A DNA stretch of 64,000 nt from Nonomuraea basaltis (GCF_005893125.1 NZ_VCJS01000030.1:1-64000), one strand, 5' to 3'; positions 34,649 to 42,824 are shown, counted from the stretch's first letter. Made by a program: numbers and translations. The notes: a model not told the origin generated them from the letters alone.

Positions 34649-36022
34649 ATGACCCTTGTGAACTCACCCATGCCGGTGCCGGCGACCCCCCGTCCGGGGC
34701 GGGGGCGTGCCCGCGCGCTGGCGGGCATCTCGCTGGGCTACTTCATGGTGCTGCTGGACATGACGGTGCTGTCGGTCGCCGAGCCCGATCTGGCGTCGTC
34801 TCTGCGGACCTCGATGGCCGGGCTGCAGTGGGCGACCACTGGCTACACCGTGGCGTTCGCCGCGCTGCTGCTGTCGGCGGGGGCGGCGGCCGACCGCTTC
34901 GGTGCCGAGCGGCTCTTCCGCGCCGGGATCGCGGTCTTCACGCTGGCGTCCCTGCTCAGTGCCTTCGCCCCGGGGTTGCTGGCCCTGGTCCTGCTGCGCG
35001 CCATTTTGGGGATTGCCGCGGCAGCGTGCGTGCCCGCCTCGATGGCGATGATCGCCCAGCTCTACCCGGAACCGGCGGCGCGGGCGCGCGCGGTCTCGGC
35101 ATGGGCCGCGATCAGTGGTGCGGCCGTCGCAGCGGGTCCGATCGCGGGCGGCGCACTGGTCGGCGCGGCCGGATGGCGCTCCATCTTCCTGATCAACGTG
35201 CCCATCGGCCTGGCGGTACTGGCGCTGACGCTGGGCCGGGCGGTGGCCTGCCCGCGCGATACGCGCCGGATCGACTGGCTCGCACAGGTGGCAGCCGCCG
35301 CGGTGCTGGCCCTGTTCACAGACGCACTGATCGCTGCCGGTTCGCAGGCATGGGCCCACGCGGCGTGGTCGTCGGCGGGGCTTGGGGTGTCGGCGCTGGC
35401 GTTCCGCGGCCTGGAGCGCCGCAGCCGGGCACCGGTCTTGAACCGGGCTCTGCTGCGGTCAGGCCGGGTACGGGCCGGACTGCTGGCCGCCGCGGCGGTG
35501 AACTTCGCGTTGACCGGGAGTCTGTTCGTCCTGCCGCTGCTGTTGCAGCAGGAGTGGCACCTGGGCCCGCTGCAGACCGGGCTGGCGTTCCTGCCGCTGA
35601 CCGTTCCCTTCGCCGCCAATCCGCCGTTCACGGGCAAGATCGTGGCACGGGTGGGTCCACGCCGCCCGATTTTGGCCGGTTTGGCACTGCTGTCCGCCGG
35701 CGGCGCTGTGCTGGCCGGCACGGTCTTTGCCGACGGCGGCTACCCGTGGCTCGCGGTGGGCCTCCTGATGACCGGCTTCGGCGTCTCCTACGCCTTGCCT
35801 GCCCTGGTCGCGGCCCTGGTCAGCGTCGCCCCGGCGGGGACGGCCGGTGCGGTGGGCGGCCTGCTCAACGCCGTGCGGCAGATCGGTGCCACCCTCGGCG
35901 TCGCCGTCATGGGTGCCGCCGTCGCCGCAGGCACTGGATGGGCATTGCTGGTGTCGGCCGCGATCTGCGCCATCGCCTGGTTCGTGTTCGCTCTCGCGCG
36001 CCGTGGTGAGACGACCGGATGA
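34649..36022 (+). CDS. MFS drug:H+ antiporter, DHA2 (14-helix) family
   Basis: This 457-aa efflux pump has the DHA2 opening GISLGYFMVLLDMTVLSVAEP and the motif ADRFGAERLF in the first loop. Motif C appears as AISGAAVAAGPIAGGAL, then WRSIFLINVPIG. Such pumps expel dyes, antibiotics or disinfectants. The start ATG at 34649 has GGGAG about 11 bases upstream. The LysR regulator is divergent with a long dyad between them, so expression is probably induced. Confidence 0.9.
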   Translation: MTLVNSPMPVPATPRPGRGRARALAGISLGYFMVLLDMTVLSVAEPDLASSLRTSMAGLQWATTGYTVAFAALLLSAGAAADRFGAERLFRAGIAVFTLASLLSAFAPGLLALVLLRAILGIAAAACVPASMAMIAQLYPEPAARARAVSAWAAISGAAVAAGPIAGGALVGAAGWRSIFLINVPIGLAVLALTLGRAVACPRDTRRIDWLAQVAAAAVLALFTDALIAAGSQAWAHAAWSSAGLGVSALAFRGLERRSRAPVLNRALLRSGRVRAGLLAAAAVNFALTGSLFVLPLLLQQEWHLGPLQTGLAFLPLTVPFAANPPFTGKIVARVGPRRPILAGLALLSAGGAVLAGTVFADGGYPWLAVGLLMTGFGVSYALPALVAALVSVAPAGTAGAVGGLLNAVRQIGATLGVAVMGAAVAAGTGWALLVSAAICAIAWFVFALARRGETTG

Positions 36023-36040
36023 CGCCGAACCAGGGCCGAT

Positions 36041-36053
36041 GCGGCCATGCCGC
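36041..36053. terminator. Weak hairpin between convergent genes
   Basis: GCGGC-CAT-GCCGC, extended by GCC/GGC outside with mismatches, lies in the 34-bp gap between the DHA2 pump stop and the oxidoreductase stop. It is a plausible bidirectional terminator but short. Confidence 0.35.
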
Positions 36054-36056
36054 GGC

Positions 36057-37052
36057 CTAAGCCGAGCCGATCGCCACGATCAGTTTGCCGGTGACGTGCT
36101 CGTTCACCAGGTCCGCGTAGGCCTGCGCGGCCTGCTCAAGCGGGTATCGACGGCTCACGGTGGACCGCAGGACGCCCTTCACTGCCAGCGCCGCCACCTC
36201 CTCCAAGTCCCCGGGACGTGCCGTGGTGTAGACGGTCTCGATGCCGGTGTCGGCGCCGGGGCTGGGGAAGGCGACGTTCAGGAGGCGGCCTCCGGGGCGG
36301 ACGAGCGAGGCCATGGCGGGTAGGGACGTCCCGGCCAGGGCCAGATTAACCAGGGCATCCACGCCCCCGGGATGGCGGTGGCGGGTTGCCGCGGCTGTGT
36401 CGGCCGATCGGTAATCGATCACCTCGGCTGCGCCCAGCCCGCGCACGTACTCCTCGTCCTCAGGTACGGCGGTGGCGATCACGTGGACGCCGCGCGCCGC
36501 CAGCAGCGGCACCACCGCGCCCCCGACGCCGCCGGCCGCCCCGATGACCAACACCTTCATACCCGCCGCGAAGTCCCCGGCGCGCAGCAGGGGAAGGGTG
36601 GTCAGGGTGGCGGTGGGCAGGCTCGCCGCGCGCTCGGCGGGCAGCTCGGCGGGCCGAAGGGCGAGTGCGGGCGTGTCGGCGTCGAAGACCGCGTACTCGG
36701 CCATCGTTCCCGTGGTGAGCGAGGGCGGCGAGGAGAGCAACTCCGCCATGCCCCTGGCCGTCCTCGGCAGGCCGAGACCGAAGACCTCGTCCCCCGGGAC
36801 GAATCGGCCGGCGCCCTCGCCTGCGGCCGTGACGGTGCCGGCGAAGTCGCCGCCGAGGAGGTGCGGGAACGTCAGCGGGGCCAGCTCCTTGAACGTCCCG
36901 CTGACAAGCCTGAGGTCGGCCGGGTTGAGCGCCGCCGCCGCGATCCGCACCTGGATCTGGCCGGGACCGGGCGCCGGGATCGGAACATTCAGCAGTTCCA
37001 GGACCTCCACGCCGCCATATCCACGGGCGGCCAGCGCCTTCATTGAGCTCAT
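36057..37052 (-). CDS. Zinc-less MDR oxidoreductase (quinone reductase-like)
   Basis: This 331-aa medium-chain NADP(H) oxidoreductase begins MKALAARGYGGVEVLELLNVPIPAPGPGQIQVRI. It has the Rossmann motif VLVIGAAGGVGGAVV and lacks the structural zinc Cys quartet, so it resembles quinone oxidoreductases. ATG at 37052 follows GGAGG with seven bases between. It is divergent from a TetR gene with two operators between them, so that TetR probably represses it. Confidence 0.9.
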   Translation of the reverse strand: MSSMKALAARGYGGVEVLELLNVPIPAPGPGQIQVRIAAAALNPADLRLVSGTFKELAPLTFPHLLGGDFAGTVTAAGEGAGRFVPGDEVFGLGLPRTARGMAELLSSPPSLTTGTMAEYAVFDADTPALALRPAELPAERAASLPTATLTTLPLLRAGDFAAGMKVLVIGAAGGVGGAVVPLLAARGVHVIATAVPEDEEYVRGLGAAEVIDYRSADTAAATRHRHPGGVDALVNLALAGTSLPAMASLVRPGGRLLNVAFPSPGADTGIETVYTTARPGDLEEVAALAVKGVLRSTVSRRYPLEQAAQAYADLVNEHVTGKLIVAIGSA

Positions 37053-37069
37053 CGAGCTACCTCCATAAA

Positions 37070-37120
37070 CGGACCATTCGGTCAGGTTGTGCGGCAGCAT
37101 AACATGACCTAGTGGTCCGG
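37070..37120. promoter_or_regulatory. Two inverted TetR operator copies
   Basis: Site 1, 37070-37084, reads cGGACCAttcGGTCA. Site 2, 37105-37120, is the opposite-strand copy cGGACCActaGGTCA, with 13 of 15 positions the same. Each contains a GACC-N4-GGTC dyad. Site 1 lies 18 bp from the oxidoreductase start and site 2 lies 20 bp from the TetR start, so one protein can silence both divergent genes. Confidence 0.75.
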
Positions 37121-37139
37121 TTGGGGTAGAGTCCCTTTC

Positions 37140-37745
37140 GTGGAAAGGATGCGGGCCGACGCCGTGCGTAACAGGCGGCTGCTGCTGGAGGCCGCCGCGG
37201 CCGAGCTCGCCGAGCACGGCACGGAGGTCTCGATCGCGCGCATCGCGGCGCGGGCAGGGGTCGGCAAGGGCACAGTGTTCCGGCACTTCGCCACCAAGGA
37301 GCAACTGGTAACCGCGATCTTCGGTGACCAGCTCGACCGGCTGGCGGCCAGAGGCGAGAACCTCCTAGGTCATGCCGACTCCGGGCAGGCGTTGCTGGAG
37401 TTCATGGCGGGTGCGGTCGAGCTGCAGGTCGCCGACCGATCCTTCTGCCAGGCAGTCACCGTGGACCTGCGAAGGGATCCGCAGCTCAGGGCCGCCAGCG
37501 ACCGGCTGGTGGCGGCGGCGGAGTCGCTCACAGCCCGCGCGCGGGCGGACGGCGCCGCGCGCGACGACATCACCGGGCACGACATCGTGCTGCTGATCAA
37601 CGCTGTGGCGCAGGCGACGGCGCCGCTCGGCGACGCGGTCCCAGGTCTGTGGCGGCGCTATCTCGGTCTGATCTTCGACGGCCTGCGTCCGATGGCCGCT
37701 CGTCCCCTCCCGGTCCCCGCTCCCGGCTCCCTGGCCCCGCCCTGA
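37140..37745 (+). CDS. TetR/AcrR-family regulator
   Basis: This 201-aa regulator has the helix-turn-helix at residues 10-55 (RNRRLLLEAAAAELAEHGTEVSIARIAARAGVGKGTVFRHFATKEQL) and a variable effector domain. GTG at 37140 has TAGAGT about eight bases upstream as a possible -10, so the message may be leaderless. The paired operators upstream point to autoregulation and control of the divergent oxidoreductase. Confidence 0.9.
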   Translation: MERMRADAVRNRRLLLEAAAAELAEHGTEVSIARIAARAGVGKGTVFRHFATKEQLVTAIFGDQLDRLAARGENLLGHADSGQALLEFMAGAVELQVADRSFCQAVTVDLRRDPQLRAASDRLVAAAESLTARARADGAARDDITGHDIVLLINAVAQATAPLGDAVPGLWRRYLGLIFDGLRPMAARPLPVPAPGSLAPP

Positions 37746-37921
37746 CCGCCGCCCGCTGGCGTGGGCCAAGGATTTCACCGCGAACGGCTACGGGCCCGGC
37801 CCGCGTTCATCCTCCCCGACCGGGGGCGTACCTGACCCGCCGCCGCACCCGCGTCCCAGGGCTGGGAGAGGGCAACGGTGGCGCTGGCGGCGATATCTCC
37901 GAAAGACCGCCTGAAAACGGT

Positions 37922-37951
37922 TTGCCCGAAGCGCGAAGGGGTCGTTAGCAT
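37922..37951 (+). promoter_or_regulatory. Candidate promoter upstream of the first GNAT gene
   Basis: TTGCCC (37922-37927) and TAGCAT (37946-37951) are separated by 18 bp. The 351-bp stretch 37746-38096 holds no other convincing gene apart from the short ORF at 37999-38058. The promoter would produce a leader of about 140 bases. Confidence 0.4.
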
Positions 37952-37998
37952 CGTGACGGCGTGAGAGACGCCTGGTCACCGAGGGGCGAGGGAGGTTG

Positions 37999-38058
37999 AT
38001 GAATATGGCTGCCAGCAGCCGTCTTCAGTATGCCTTCATCCGGTCCGGCCGAGTCTGA
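37999..38058 (+). CDS. 19-residue upstream ORF before the GNAT gene
   Basis: An ATG with GGAGG three to seven bases ahead opens a 19-codon ORF, MNMAASSRLQYAFIRSGRV, ending 38 bp before the acetyltransferase ATG. The strong ribosome site and position suggest a translated leader. Its sequence has no attenuation-type run of one amino acid. It may be chance. Confidence 0.3.
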   Translation: MNMAASSRLQYAFIRSGRV

Positions 38059-38096
38059 GGCACGGTCCGGGTCGTTCGACCGACCAGGAGTTTCAC

Positions 38097-38618
38097 ATGT
38101 CTTCCTTCTTCTCCATGACCGATACCGATCTGGCCACCGACCGCCTGGTCCTGCGGCGGTGGACACCCAGCGAGGTCACCGCCGTCCTGGACGGCGCCCG
38201 GCCGGCGCACTGGGCCGAGGACTTCCCCGCGGAGGGCGATCACGTCATCGCCGGGCTGTTCGCCGAGCACCCCGCATGGCTGGGGCAGTACGGGCACCGG
38301 CAGGTCATCGAGCGGGCCGGCGGCCTGGTCGTCGGCTCGATCGGCCTGTTCTGGCCGCCAGACAACGGCGCCCTCGAGATCGGATACGGCATCGTCGCCT
38401 CCCGGCGAGGACGCGGCTACGCCACCGAGGCCACCCGCGCGCTGACCGAGTTCGCCTTCACCGCACCGGGCGTTCACACGGTCCACGCCACCGTGGAATT
38501 GGCGAACCCGTCCTCGATCCGGGTGCTGGAAAAGGCCGGCTTGCAGTGCTGGAGCACCGAGGCCGAGGAGAACACCGCCCGCTACCGCGCCACACCACCG
38601 GCTCCGACCCAGCGGTGA
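38097..38618 (+). CDS. GNAT-family N-acetyltransferase
   Basis: This 173-aa RimJ/RimL-like acetyltransferase begins LATDRLVLRRWTPSEV and has the acetyl-CoA motif IVASRRGRGYATEATRAL, followed by HATVELANPSSIRVLEKAGLQ. It moves acetyl groups to an amine, either a protein N-terminus or a small molecule. AGGAG precedes the ATG. A strong terminator follows. Confidence 0.9.
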   Translation: MSSFFSMTDTDLATDRLVLRRWTPSEVTAVLDGARPAHWAEDFPAEGDHVIAGLFAEHPAWLGQYGHRQVIERAGGLVVGSIGLFWPPDNGALEIGYGIVASRRGRGYATEATRALTEFAFTAPGVHTVHATVELANPSSIRVLEKAGLQCWSTEAEENTARYRATPPAPTQR

Positions 38619-38621
38619 CTC

Positions 38622-38658
38622 CACGGGGTCGGCAGCGGCATCCCCTGCCGACCCCGTG
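38622..38658 (+). terminator. Strong terminator after the GNAT gene
   Basis: CACGGGGTCGGCAG and CTGCCGACCCCGTG form a perfect 14-bp stem with a 9-base loop, 4 bp after the stop codon and followed by TCTTCCCC. It separates this gene from the second GNAT. Confidence 0.85.
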
Positions 38659-38749
38659 TCTTCCCCGATTTGCCCGCCGCTGCCACGCTGTCGGGCCGGG
38701 CCAGTTGACGACGAGCAAAACACCCGGTGGTCCTGCATATCATCACCCG

Positions 38750-39313
38750 ATGAAAGCTTCCGTGATGCTCAATGCCGCCGCGACGCCGGCCAGCCCCGCA
38801 CTTGTGCTTCGCCCGTGGGATGCGGAGGACGTGGCCGCGGTCGTTGCGGCGTATCGGGATCCTGTTCTACGTCGCTGGACGAGTTCACGGGTGGAAAACG
38901 AGGTCGAAGGGCTGCGGTGGGTACGGGCCCAGCAGCGAGGCTGGGCGACGGGGACGCGGTTCAGCTTCGCCGTCCTCGAGGCGCACCCCAGACCGGCCTT
39001 CCGCCAGGTGCTCGGCAATATGGTCCTCAGGGACGTCGCACCGGGGAAATCGTCCGCCGAGGTCGGCTACTGGACGGCGGCGCACGCCCGAGGACGGGGT
39101 GTCGCCGCCGGGGCATTGGAGGCTGTCACCCAATGGGCCTTCGACACCTTCGGTGCTGACGGGCTGGAACGCCTTGAACTGCTGCACGAAGTGGACAACA
39201 CGGCGTCGTGCCGCGTGGCGCAGAAAAGCCGCTACGAACTCGACGTAGTCCTGCCCGCGGCACCGCCCACGTATCCCCTCGACGGGCACCTGCACGTACG
39301 CGCCCGCGCTTGA
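38750..39313 (+). CDS. GNAT-family N-acetyltransferase (second)
   Basis: This 187-aa acetyltransferase starts LVLRPWDAEDVAAVVAAYRDP. Its acetyl-CoA loop is YWTAAHARGRGVAAGALEAVTQWAF, followed by LLHEVDNTASCRVAQKSRYE. It is related to but not a copy of the first GNAT. ATG at 38750 has no strong ribosome site; TTGACG at 38705 may be a -35. Confidence 0.88.
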   Translation: MKASVMLNAAATPASPALVLRPWDAEDVAAVVAAYRDPVLRRWTSSRVENEVEGLRWVRAQQRGWATGTRFSFAVLEAHPRPAFRQVLGNMVLRDVAPGKSSAEVGYWTAAHARGRGVAAGALEAVTQWAFDTFGADGLERLELLHEVDNTASCRVAQKSRYELDVVLPAAPPTYPLDGHLHVRARA

Positions 39314-39436
39314 GGTTGACGACCCGATCCGGAGTTTCAGGCCGCCCGGGCAGGTGCCCGGCGGCGCATCGCCAGGCCGGCCATTCCACCGGACACCATT
39401 CCGCCGGGCGCTCTCCGCGACTACAGCTGAGCTGCG

Positions 39437-39898
39437 TCAGTCCAGGCAGAACTCGTTGCCCTCGGGGTCGGTCATCACGATGAGGCCGGCGCTCATCGGG
39501 GGAGCGGGCTCGTAGCGACGTACCCGCGTCGCTCCCAGCGCGACGAGCCGGTCGCACTCGACCTCCAGCGCCGCCATCCTCTCCTCTCCCTGCAGTCCGG
39601 GAGCCGCACGGACGTCGAGATGGACGCGGTTCTTGGCGACCTTGTCCTCCGGCACCTGCTGGAAGAACAGCCGTGGGCCGTCCCCGTCCGGGTCCTCGAT
39701 GGCCGATCTCGTGTTGCGCTCCTCCTCCGGTACGCCGACCCGCGCGAGGAAGTCGTCCCACGCGGCCATGGGGTCGGCGTCCTCGGGGAGGTCGACTCCG
39801 GGCGGGCCGGGGTGGACGTAGCCCAGTACGTCGCGCCAGAAGGACGACAGCGCCCGCGGGTCGTGGGCGTCGAAGGTGACCTGGATGTGGCGGCTCAT
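39437..39898 (-). CDS. VOC-family (glyoxalase/bleomycin-resistance fold) protein
   Basis: This 153-aa protein begins HIQVTFDAHDPRALSSFWRDVLGY and ends with VMTDPEGNEFCLD, the two halves of a VOC metal site (His and Glu). Members bind or modify small toxic or antibiotic molecules. It overlaps the DinB gene by 4 bp (ATGA), so the two are co-translated. Confidence 0.9.
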   Translation of the reverse strand: MSRHIQVTFDAHDPRALSSFWRDVLGYVHPGPPGVDLPEDADPMAAWDDFLARVGVPEEERNTRSAIEDPDGDGPRLFFQQVPEDKVAKNRVHLDVRAAPGLQGEERMAALEVECDRLVALGATRVRRYEPAPPMSAGLIVMTDPEGNEFCLD

Positions 39899-40482
39899 CG
39901 GGTTGCTCCGTTCGTGTCGGGTTTCGTGTGCAGGCAGAGGTCGCGCAGCAGGCAGACCTCGGACAGGTGGTGGATCAGCTCGCGGTGGATGTGCAGCACC
40001 AGATCGGCCATGGGCGCCTCGGGGAAGGGCTCCTTCGCGCCGATCGGGACCAGGAGCCCAGCCTCGCCGAGGCCGCGCACCCCGGCCAGCCAGACGTCGA
40101 GCTGGGCTTCGAGCTGGTCGAGCGCGGTGGCCGCGCTGCCGGCGTACTCCCAGGTCTCGTACGACGCCGCCGGCGCGCCGAAGTGCGCCGCGTTGCGCGC
40201 GGCGAGCACGCCGACGATGACGTGACCGAGTCGCCAGGCGATCGTGGTGAAGGCCGCGGGAACCGGCTCGGGGAAGGCGTAGTCCATCGTGAAGTCCCCT
40301 GCACCGGCCTGCACGGGCGCCGTCGAGCTGCCGCGCGGCCGCACGCTCCAGGCGTCCGGCACCGGCGACCAGAAGTATTCGTCGTCGGTGAGGCCGTCGA
40401 GCCGGGCTCGGAGCTGATGATTCCAGTGGAACTCCCACTGCTCGCGCAGCGTCCGGTTCCAGTCGAGTTCGTCTGCGTCCAT
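39895..40482 (-). CDS. DinB-family (DfsB-like) four-helix protein
   Basis: This 195-aa protein has WNHQLRARLDGLTDDEYFWSPVPDAWSVRPR at the front, a middle RLGHVIVGVLAARNAAHFGAP and LHIHRELIHHLSEVCLLRDL at the end. The His residues form the DinB metal triad. DinB proteins are metal-dependent thiol or detoxifying enzymes. It is divergent from the WYL regulator, with an operator between. Confidence 0.85.
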   Translation of the reverse strand: MDADELDWNRTLREQWEFHWNHQLRARLDGLTDDEYFWSPVPDAWSVRPRGSSTAPVQAGAGDFTMDYAFPEPVPAAFTTIAWRLGHVIVGVLAARNAAHFGAPAASYETWEYAGSAATALDQLEAQLDVWLAGVRGLGEAGLLVPIGAKEPFPEAPMADLVLHIHRELIHHLSEVCLLRDLCLHTKPDTNGATR

Positions 40483-40501
40483 GGAGCCACCCTGACGCCC
40501 C

Positions 40502-40524
40502 TAGCGGACAGAATCGGTCCGCTA
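40502..40524. promoter_or_regulatory. Operator TAGCGGAC-N7-GTCCGCTA
   Basis: A perfect 8-bp dyad with a 7-bp centre between the divergent DinB-VOC operon and the WYL regulator. It lies 19 bp from each start codon, so one dimer could control both. The TAGCGGACA-type half-site is common before YafY-like genes in my memory of this family. Confidence 0.75.
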
Positions 40525-40542
40525 TCTGGCAGGGTGGGCGAC

Positions 40543-41541
40543 ATGGACGCGGCAAGGGGTGACGAGCGGGGTACGACGGAGCGGGTGCTCACCCTGCTCG
40601 GGCTGCTGCAGCAGCGCCAGGTCTGGACCGGCCCCGAGCTCGCCGACCGGCTCGGAGTCACGCCGCGCACGGTACGCCGTGATGTCGAGCGGCTGCGCAC
40701 GCTCGGCTATCCGGTGCATGCCAGCCAGGGTGTCGGCGGCGGCTACCAGCTCGGCCCGGGGCAGGACCTGCCGCCGCTGCTTCTCGACGACGAGGAGGCG
40801 ATCGCCACCGTGGTCTCGCTGCTCGTCGGCGCGGGTGGCGCGGTCGCCGGCGCCGGCGACGCCGCGCTCCGGGCGCTGACCAAGCTCGACCGGGTGCTGC
40901 CCACCCGGTTGCGGCACGAGGTGCGCGCGCTCTCCGGCTCGGTGGAGTCCTTCGGCGGAGGCCGCACGCCGGTCGACCCCGAGGTGCTCATGACGCTGGC
41001 CAGAGCCTGCCGCGACGAGGTCGAGGCCGGCTTCGACTACCCGTCCGGGAGCGAGGTGCGACGGCGGAGGGTCGAGCCCTACCGCCTGGTCGCCTCCGAC
41101 CGGCGTTGGTACCTCCTCGCCTACGACCTCGATCGCGACGACTGGCGCAGCTTCCGCGTCGACCGGATGACCGACGTGTCTGCACGGACCTGGCGCTTCC
41201 GTCCACGCGCGGCGCCCGACGCGGCGACGTACGTGCAGGAGGGCGTGGCGAGTCGGGTCTACCCGCACCAGGCGCGCTTCCTCGTGCACGCGTCGGCCGA
41301 CACGGTGCGCGCGCAGATTCCGGCGTCGGCGGCCGTCGTACGACGGCGAGGGAGCGAGCTCTGCGAGGTGCTCAGTGGCGCCGGCAGCCTCGACTTCGTG
41401 CTCATGCACGTGCTCCTGCTGGGGCACGATTTCGAGGTACTCGACCCTCCGGAGCTCGGGAGGCGCTGTCGCGCGCTGGCGGAGAGACTGCTGTCGGCCG
41501 GTGCAACGATCTCACCGGTGCCGGACATGGAGGAGTCATGA
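40543..41541 (+). CDS. YafY-like WYL-domain transcriptional regulator
   Basis: This 332-aa regulator has an N-terminal HTH_11 winged helix (TERVLTLLGLLQQRQVWTGPELADRLGVTPRTVRRDVERLRTLGYPV) and a WYL ligand domain with RRWYLLAYDLDRDDWRSFRVDRM near residue 190. It has a WCX-type C-terminus. WYL domains bind nucleic acids or small ligands. ATG at 40543 is 19 bp from its presumed operator. Its likely job is to control the DinB-VOC pair. Confidence 0.9.
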   Translation: MDAARGDERGTTERVLTLLGLLQQRQVWTGPELADRLGVTPRTVRRDVERLRTLGYPVHASQGVGGGYQLGPGQDLPPLLLDDEEAIATVVSLLVGAGGAVAGAGDAALRALTKLDRVLPTRLRHEVRALSGSVESFGGGRTPVDPEVLMTLARACRDEVEAGFDYPSGSEVRRRRVEPYRLVASDRRWYLLAYDLDRDDWRSFRVDRMTDVSARTWRFRPRAAPDAATYVQEGVASRVYPHQARFLVHASADTVRAQIPASAAVVRRRGSELCEVLSGAGSLDFVLMHVLLLGHDFEVLDPPELGRRCRALAERLLSAGATISPVPDMEES

Positions 41542-41682
41542 GCCGCGACCACGCCGGCGCGAGGAGCGCAGGAGCAGGCTCTTGGGACCTATGGGGTTCG
41601 CCGGGACGGCGAAGGCCACGCCCAGCCAGGCCACGACGAGTGCCGCCGTTGTCACCACCAGGGCCGTCCGGCTCGCCCACAC
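41536..41682 (-). pseudogene. Possible remnant of a small membrane protein gene
   Basis: A minus-strand reading from GTG at 41682 gives 48 residues with a clear membrane segment (TALVVTTAALVVAWLGVAFAV) and a basic tail (RSSRRRGRGS). The frame continues upstream without a start for about 20 more residues (RLAAEARAAHRR) before a stop, as if the 5' part was lost. Its stop abuts the WYL stop. It could also be a real small gene. Confidence 0.35.
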
Positions 41683-41761
41683 GCGCCGATGGGCGGCTCG
41701 TGCCTCGGCGGCCAGCCGACGCTGTGCCGGTGGTGCTCAGGTTGGTGAGATCGATCTGCGG

Positions 41762-42613
41762 TCACCGATCTTCTTGATCGAGCTTGCCGTGAGCCTCCGC
41801 CGACAGGTCCTGCCAGTCGGCCCAGGTCTTGAGCCGGTCGGCGTAGACCTGCTGGAGCATCGGGTAGAAGCCCTGGCCGAAGAGCACCCGCAGGGGTGGG
41901 TTGTCGGAGTCTACGATCTTGAGGAGTGCCTGGGCCGCGGCGGCGGGGTCGCCGGCGGGCTGCTTTCCCGCGAACCCGGCGAGGCGCTGGCGGAGGCCGT
42001 CGTAGATCGGGTCGGCCTCGGCCATGTGGCCGTTGTCGAGTGGATCGGGGTTCTTGCCGGACCAGGTGGCGAAGCCGCCGGGCTCGACCACGGTCACCTT
42101 GATGCCGAAGCCGGCGACCTCCTGGGCGAGGGATTCATTCAGGGCTTCCAGGGCCCACTTGGAGACGTGGTAGGCGCCGCCGAGCGGCATCGCGATGAGC
42201 CCGGCGGCCGAGGACAGCTGGATGATGTGCCCCGCACCCTGCTCACGCAGGTAGGGCAGCGCGGCCTGAATCACCCAAAACGCACCGAACACATTGGTCT
42301 CCAGCTGGTCGCGCAGGTGCTGCTCGGTCAGCTCCTCGATCGCGCCCATCTGGGCATAACCGGCGTTGTTCACGATGACGTCGAGACGGCCGAAGTGCTC
42401 CTTGGCCCGCTTCACGCTCTCGAAGACGGCGGCCTTGCCGGTCACGTCCAGCTCAAGCGGAAGCACCGCGTCGCCATGGGCGGCGACCAGCTCGTCAAGG
42501 CTTTCGGTGTTCCGGGCGGTCGCGGCCACCTTGTCGCCGCGCGATAGGGCGGCCTCGACGAAGTTGCGGCCGAGGCCGCGGGACGAACCAGTGACGAACC
42601 AGACCTTGCTCAT
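41762..42613 (-). CDS. Short-chain dehydrogenase/reductase
   Basis: This 283-aa classical SDR has the NADP site VTGSSRGLGR, NNAGYAQMG, the catalytic Ser in LSSAAGLIA and YHVSK with Tyr/Lys. It is an NADPH oxidoreductase of unknown substrate. ATG at 42613 is supported by the fold starting there. A candidate ECF41-type promoter at 42737-42763 drives it divergently from the sigma gene, suggesting it is a target of that sigma factor. Confidence 0.92.
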   Translation of the reverse strand: MSKVWFVTGSSRGLGRNFVEAALSRGDKVAATARNTESLDELVAAHGDAVLPLELDVTGKAAVFESVKRAKEHFGRLDVIVNNAGYAQMGAIEELTEQHLRDQLETNVFGAFWVIQAALPYLREQGAGHIIQLSSAAGLIAMPLGGAYHVSKWALEALNESLAQEVAGFGIKVTVVEPGGFATWSGKNPDPLDNGHMAEADPIYDGLRQRLAGFAGKQPAGDPAAAAQALLKIVDSDNPPLRVLFGQGFYPMLQQVYADRLKTWADWQDLSAEAHGKLDQEDR

Positions 42614-42736
42614 GATGTCTTTCCATTCTTTCTGCGGTGGCGGTCGCGCGATGGTCACCACGCGACGGGGCCAAGGCGATCACTCGTGGAGTTGTGTGCC
42701 GCACGGATCGTTCGCGCTGCGTCCTGACGACCATGA

Positions 42737-42763
42737 GGCGCCGGCGACCCGGACTTTGTGACA
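42737..42763 (-). promoter_or_regulatory. Candidate ECF41 promoter of the SDR gene
   Basis: On the minus strand TGTCACA (42763-42757) is followed after 16 bp by CGCC (42740-42737). This is one base off the TGTCACA-N16-CGTC consensus of ECF41 sigma factors. It would give a leader of about 120 bases before the SDR ATG. Confidence 0.5.
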
Positions 42764-42797
42764 GTGCGGTCATGTGACGTGCGCAACCGATCACGGG

Positions 42798-42824
42798 TGT
42801 CACACAGCGGTGCCGGCCGGCGTC
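42798..42824 (+). promoter_or_regulatory. ECF41 autoregulatory promoter
   Basis: TGTCACA (42798-42804), 16 bp, then CGTC (42821-42824) is an exact match to the ECF41 consensus. It lies 44 bp before the sigma gene's ATG, so the sigma factor most likely drives its own gene. Confidence 0.8.

Noticed and set aside
37746..37998. Open frames after the TetR gene
   Set aside because: Proline- and arginine-rich readings without similarity to known proteins; treated as intergenic.
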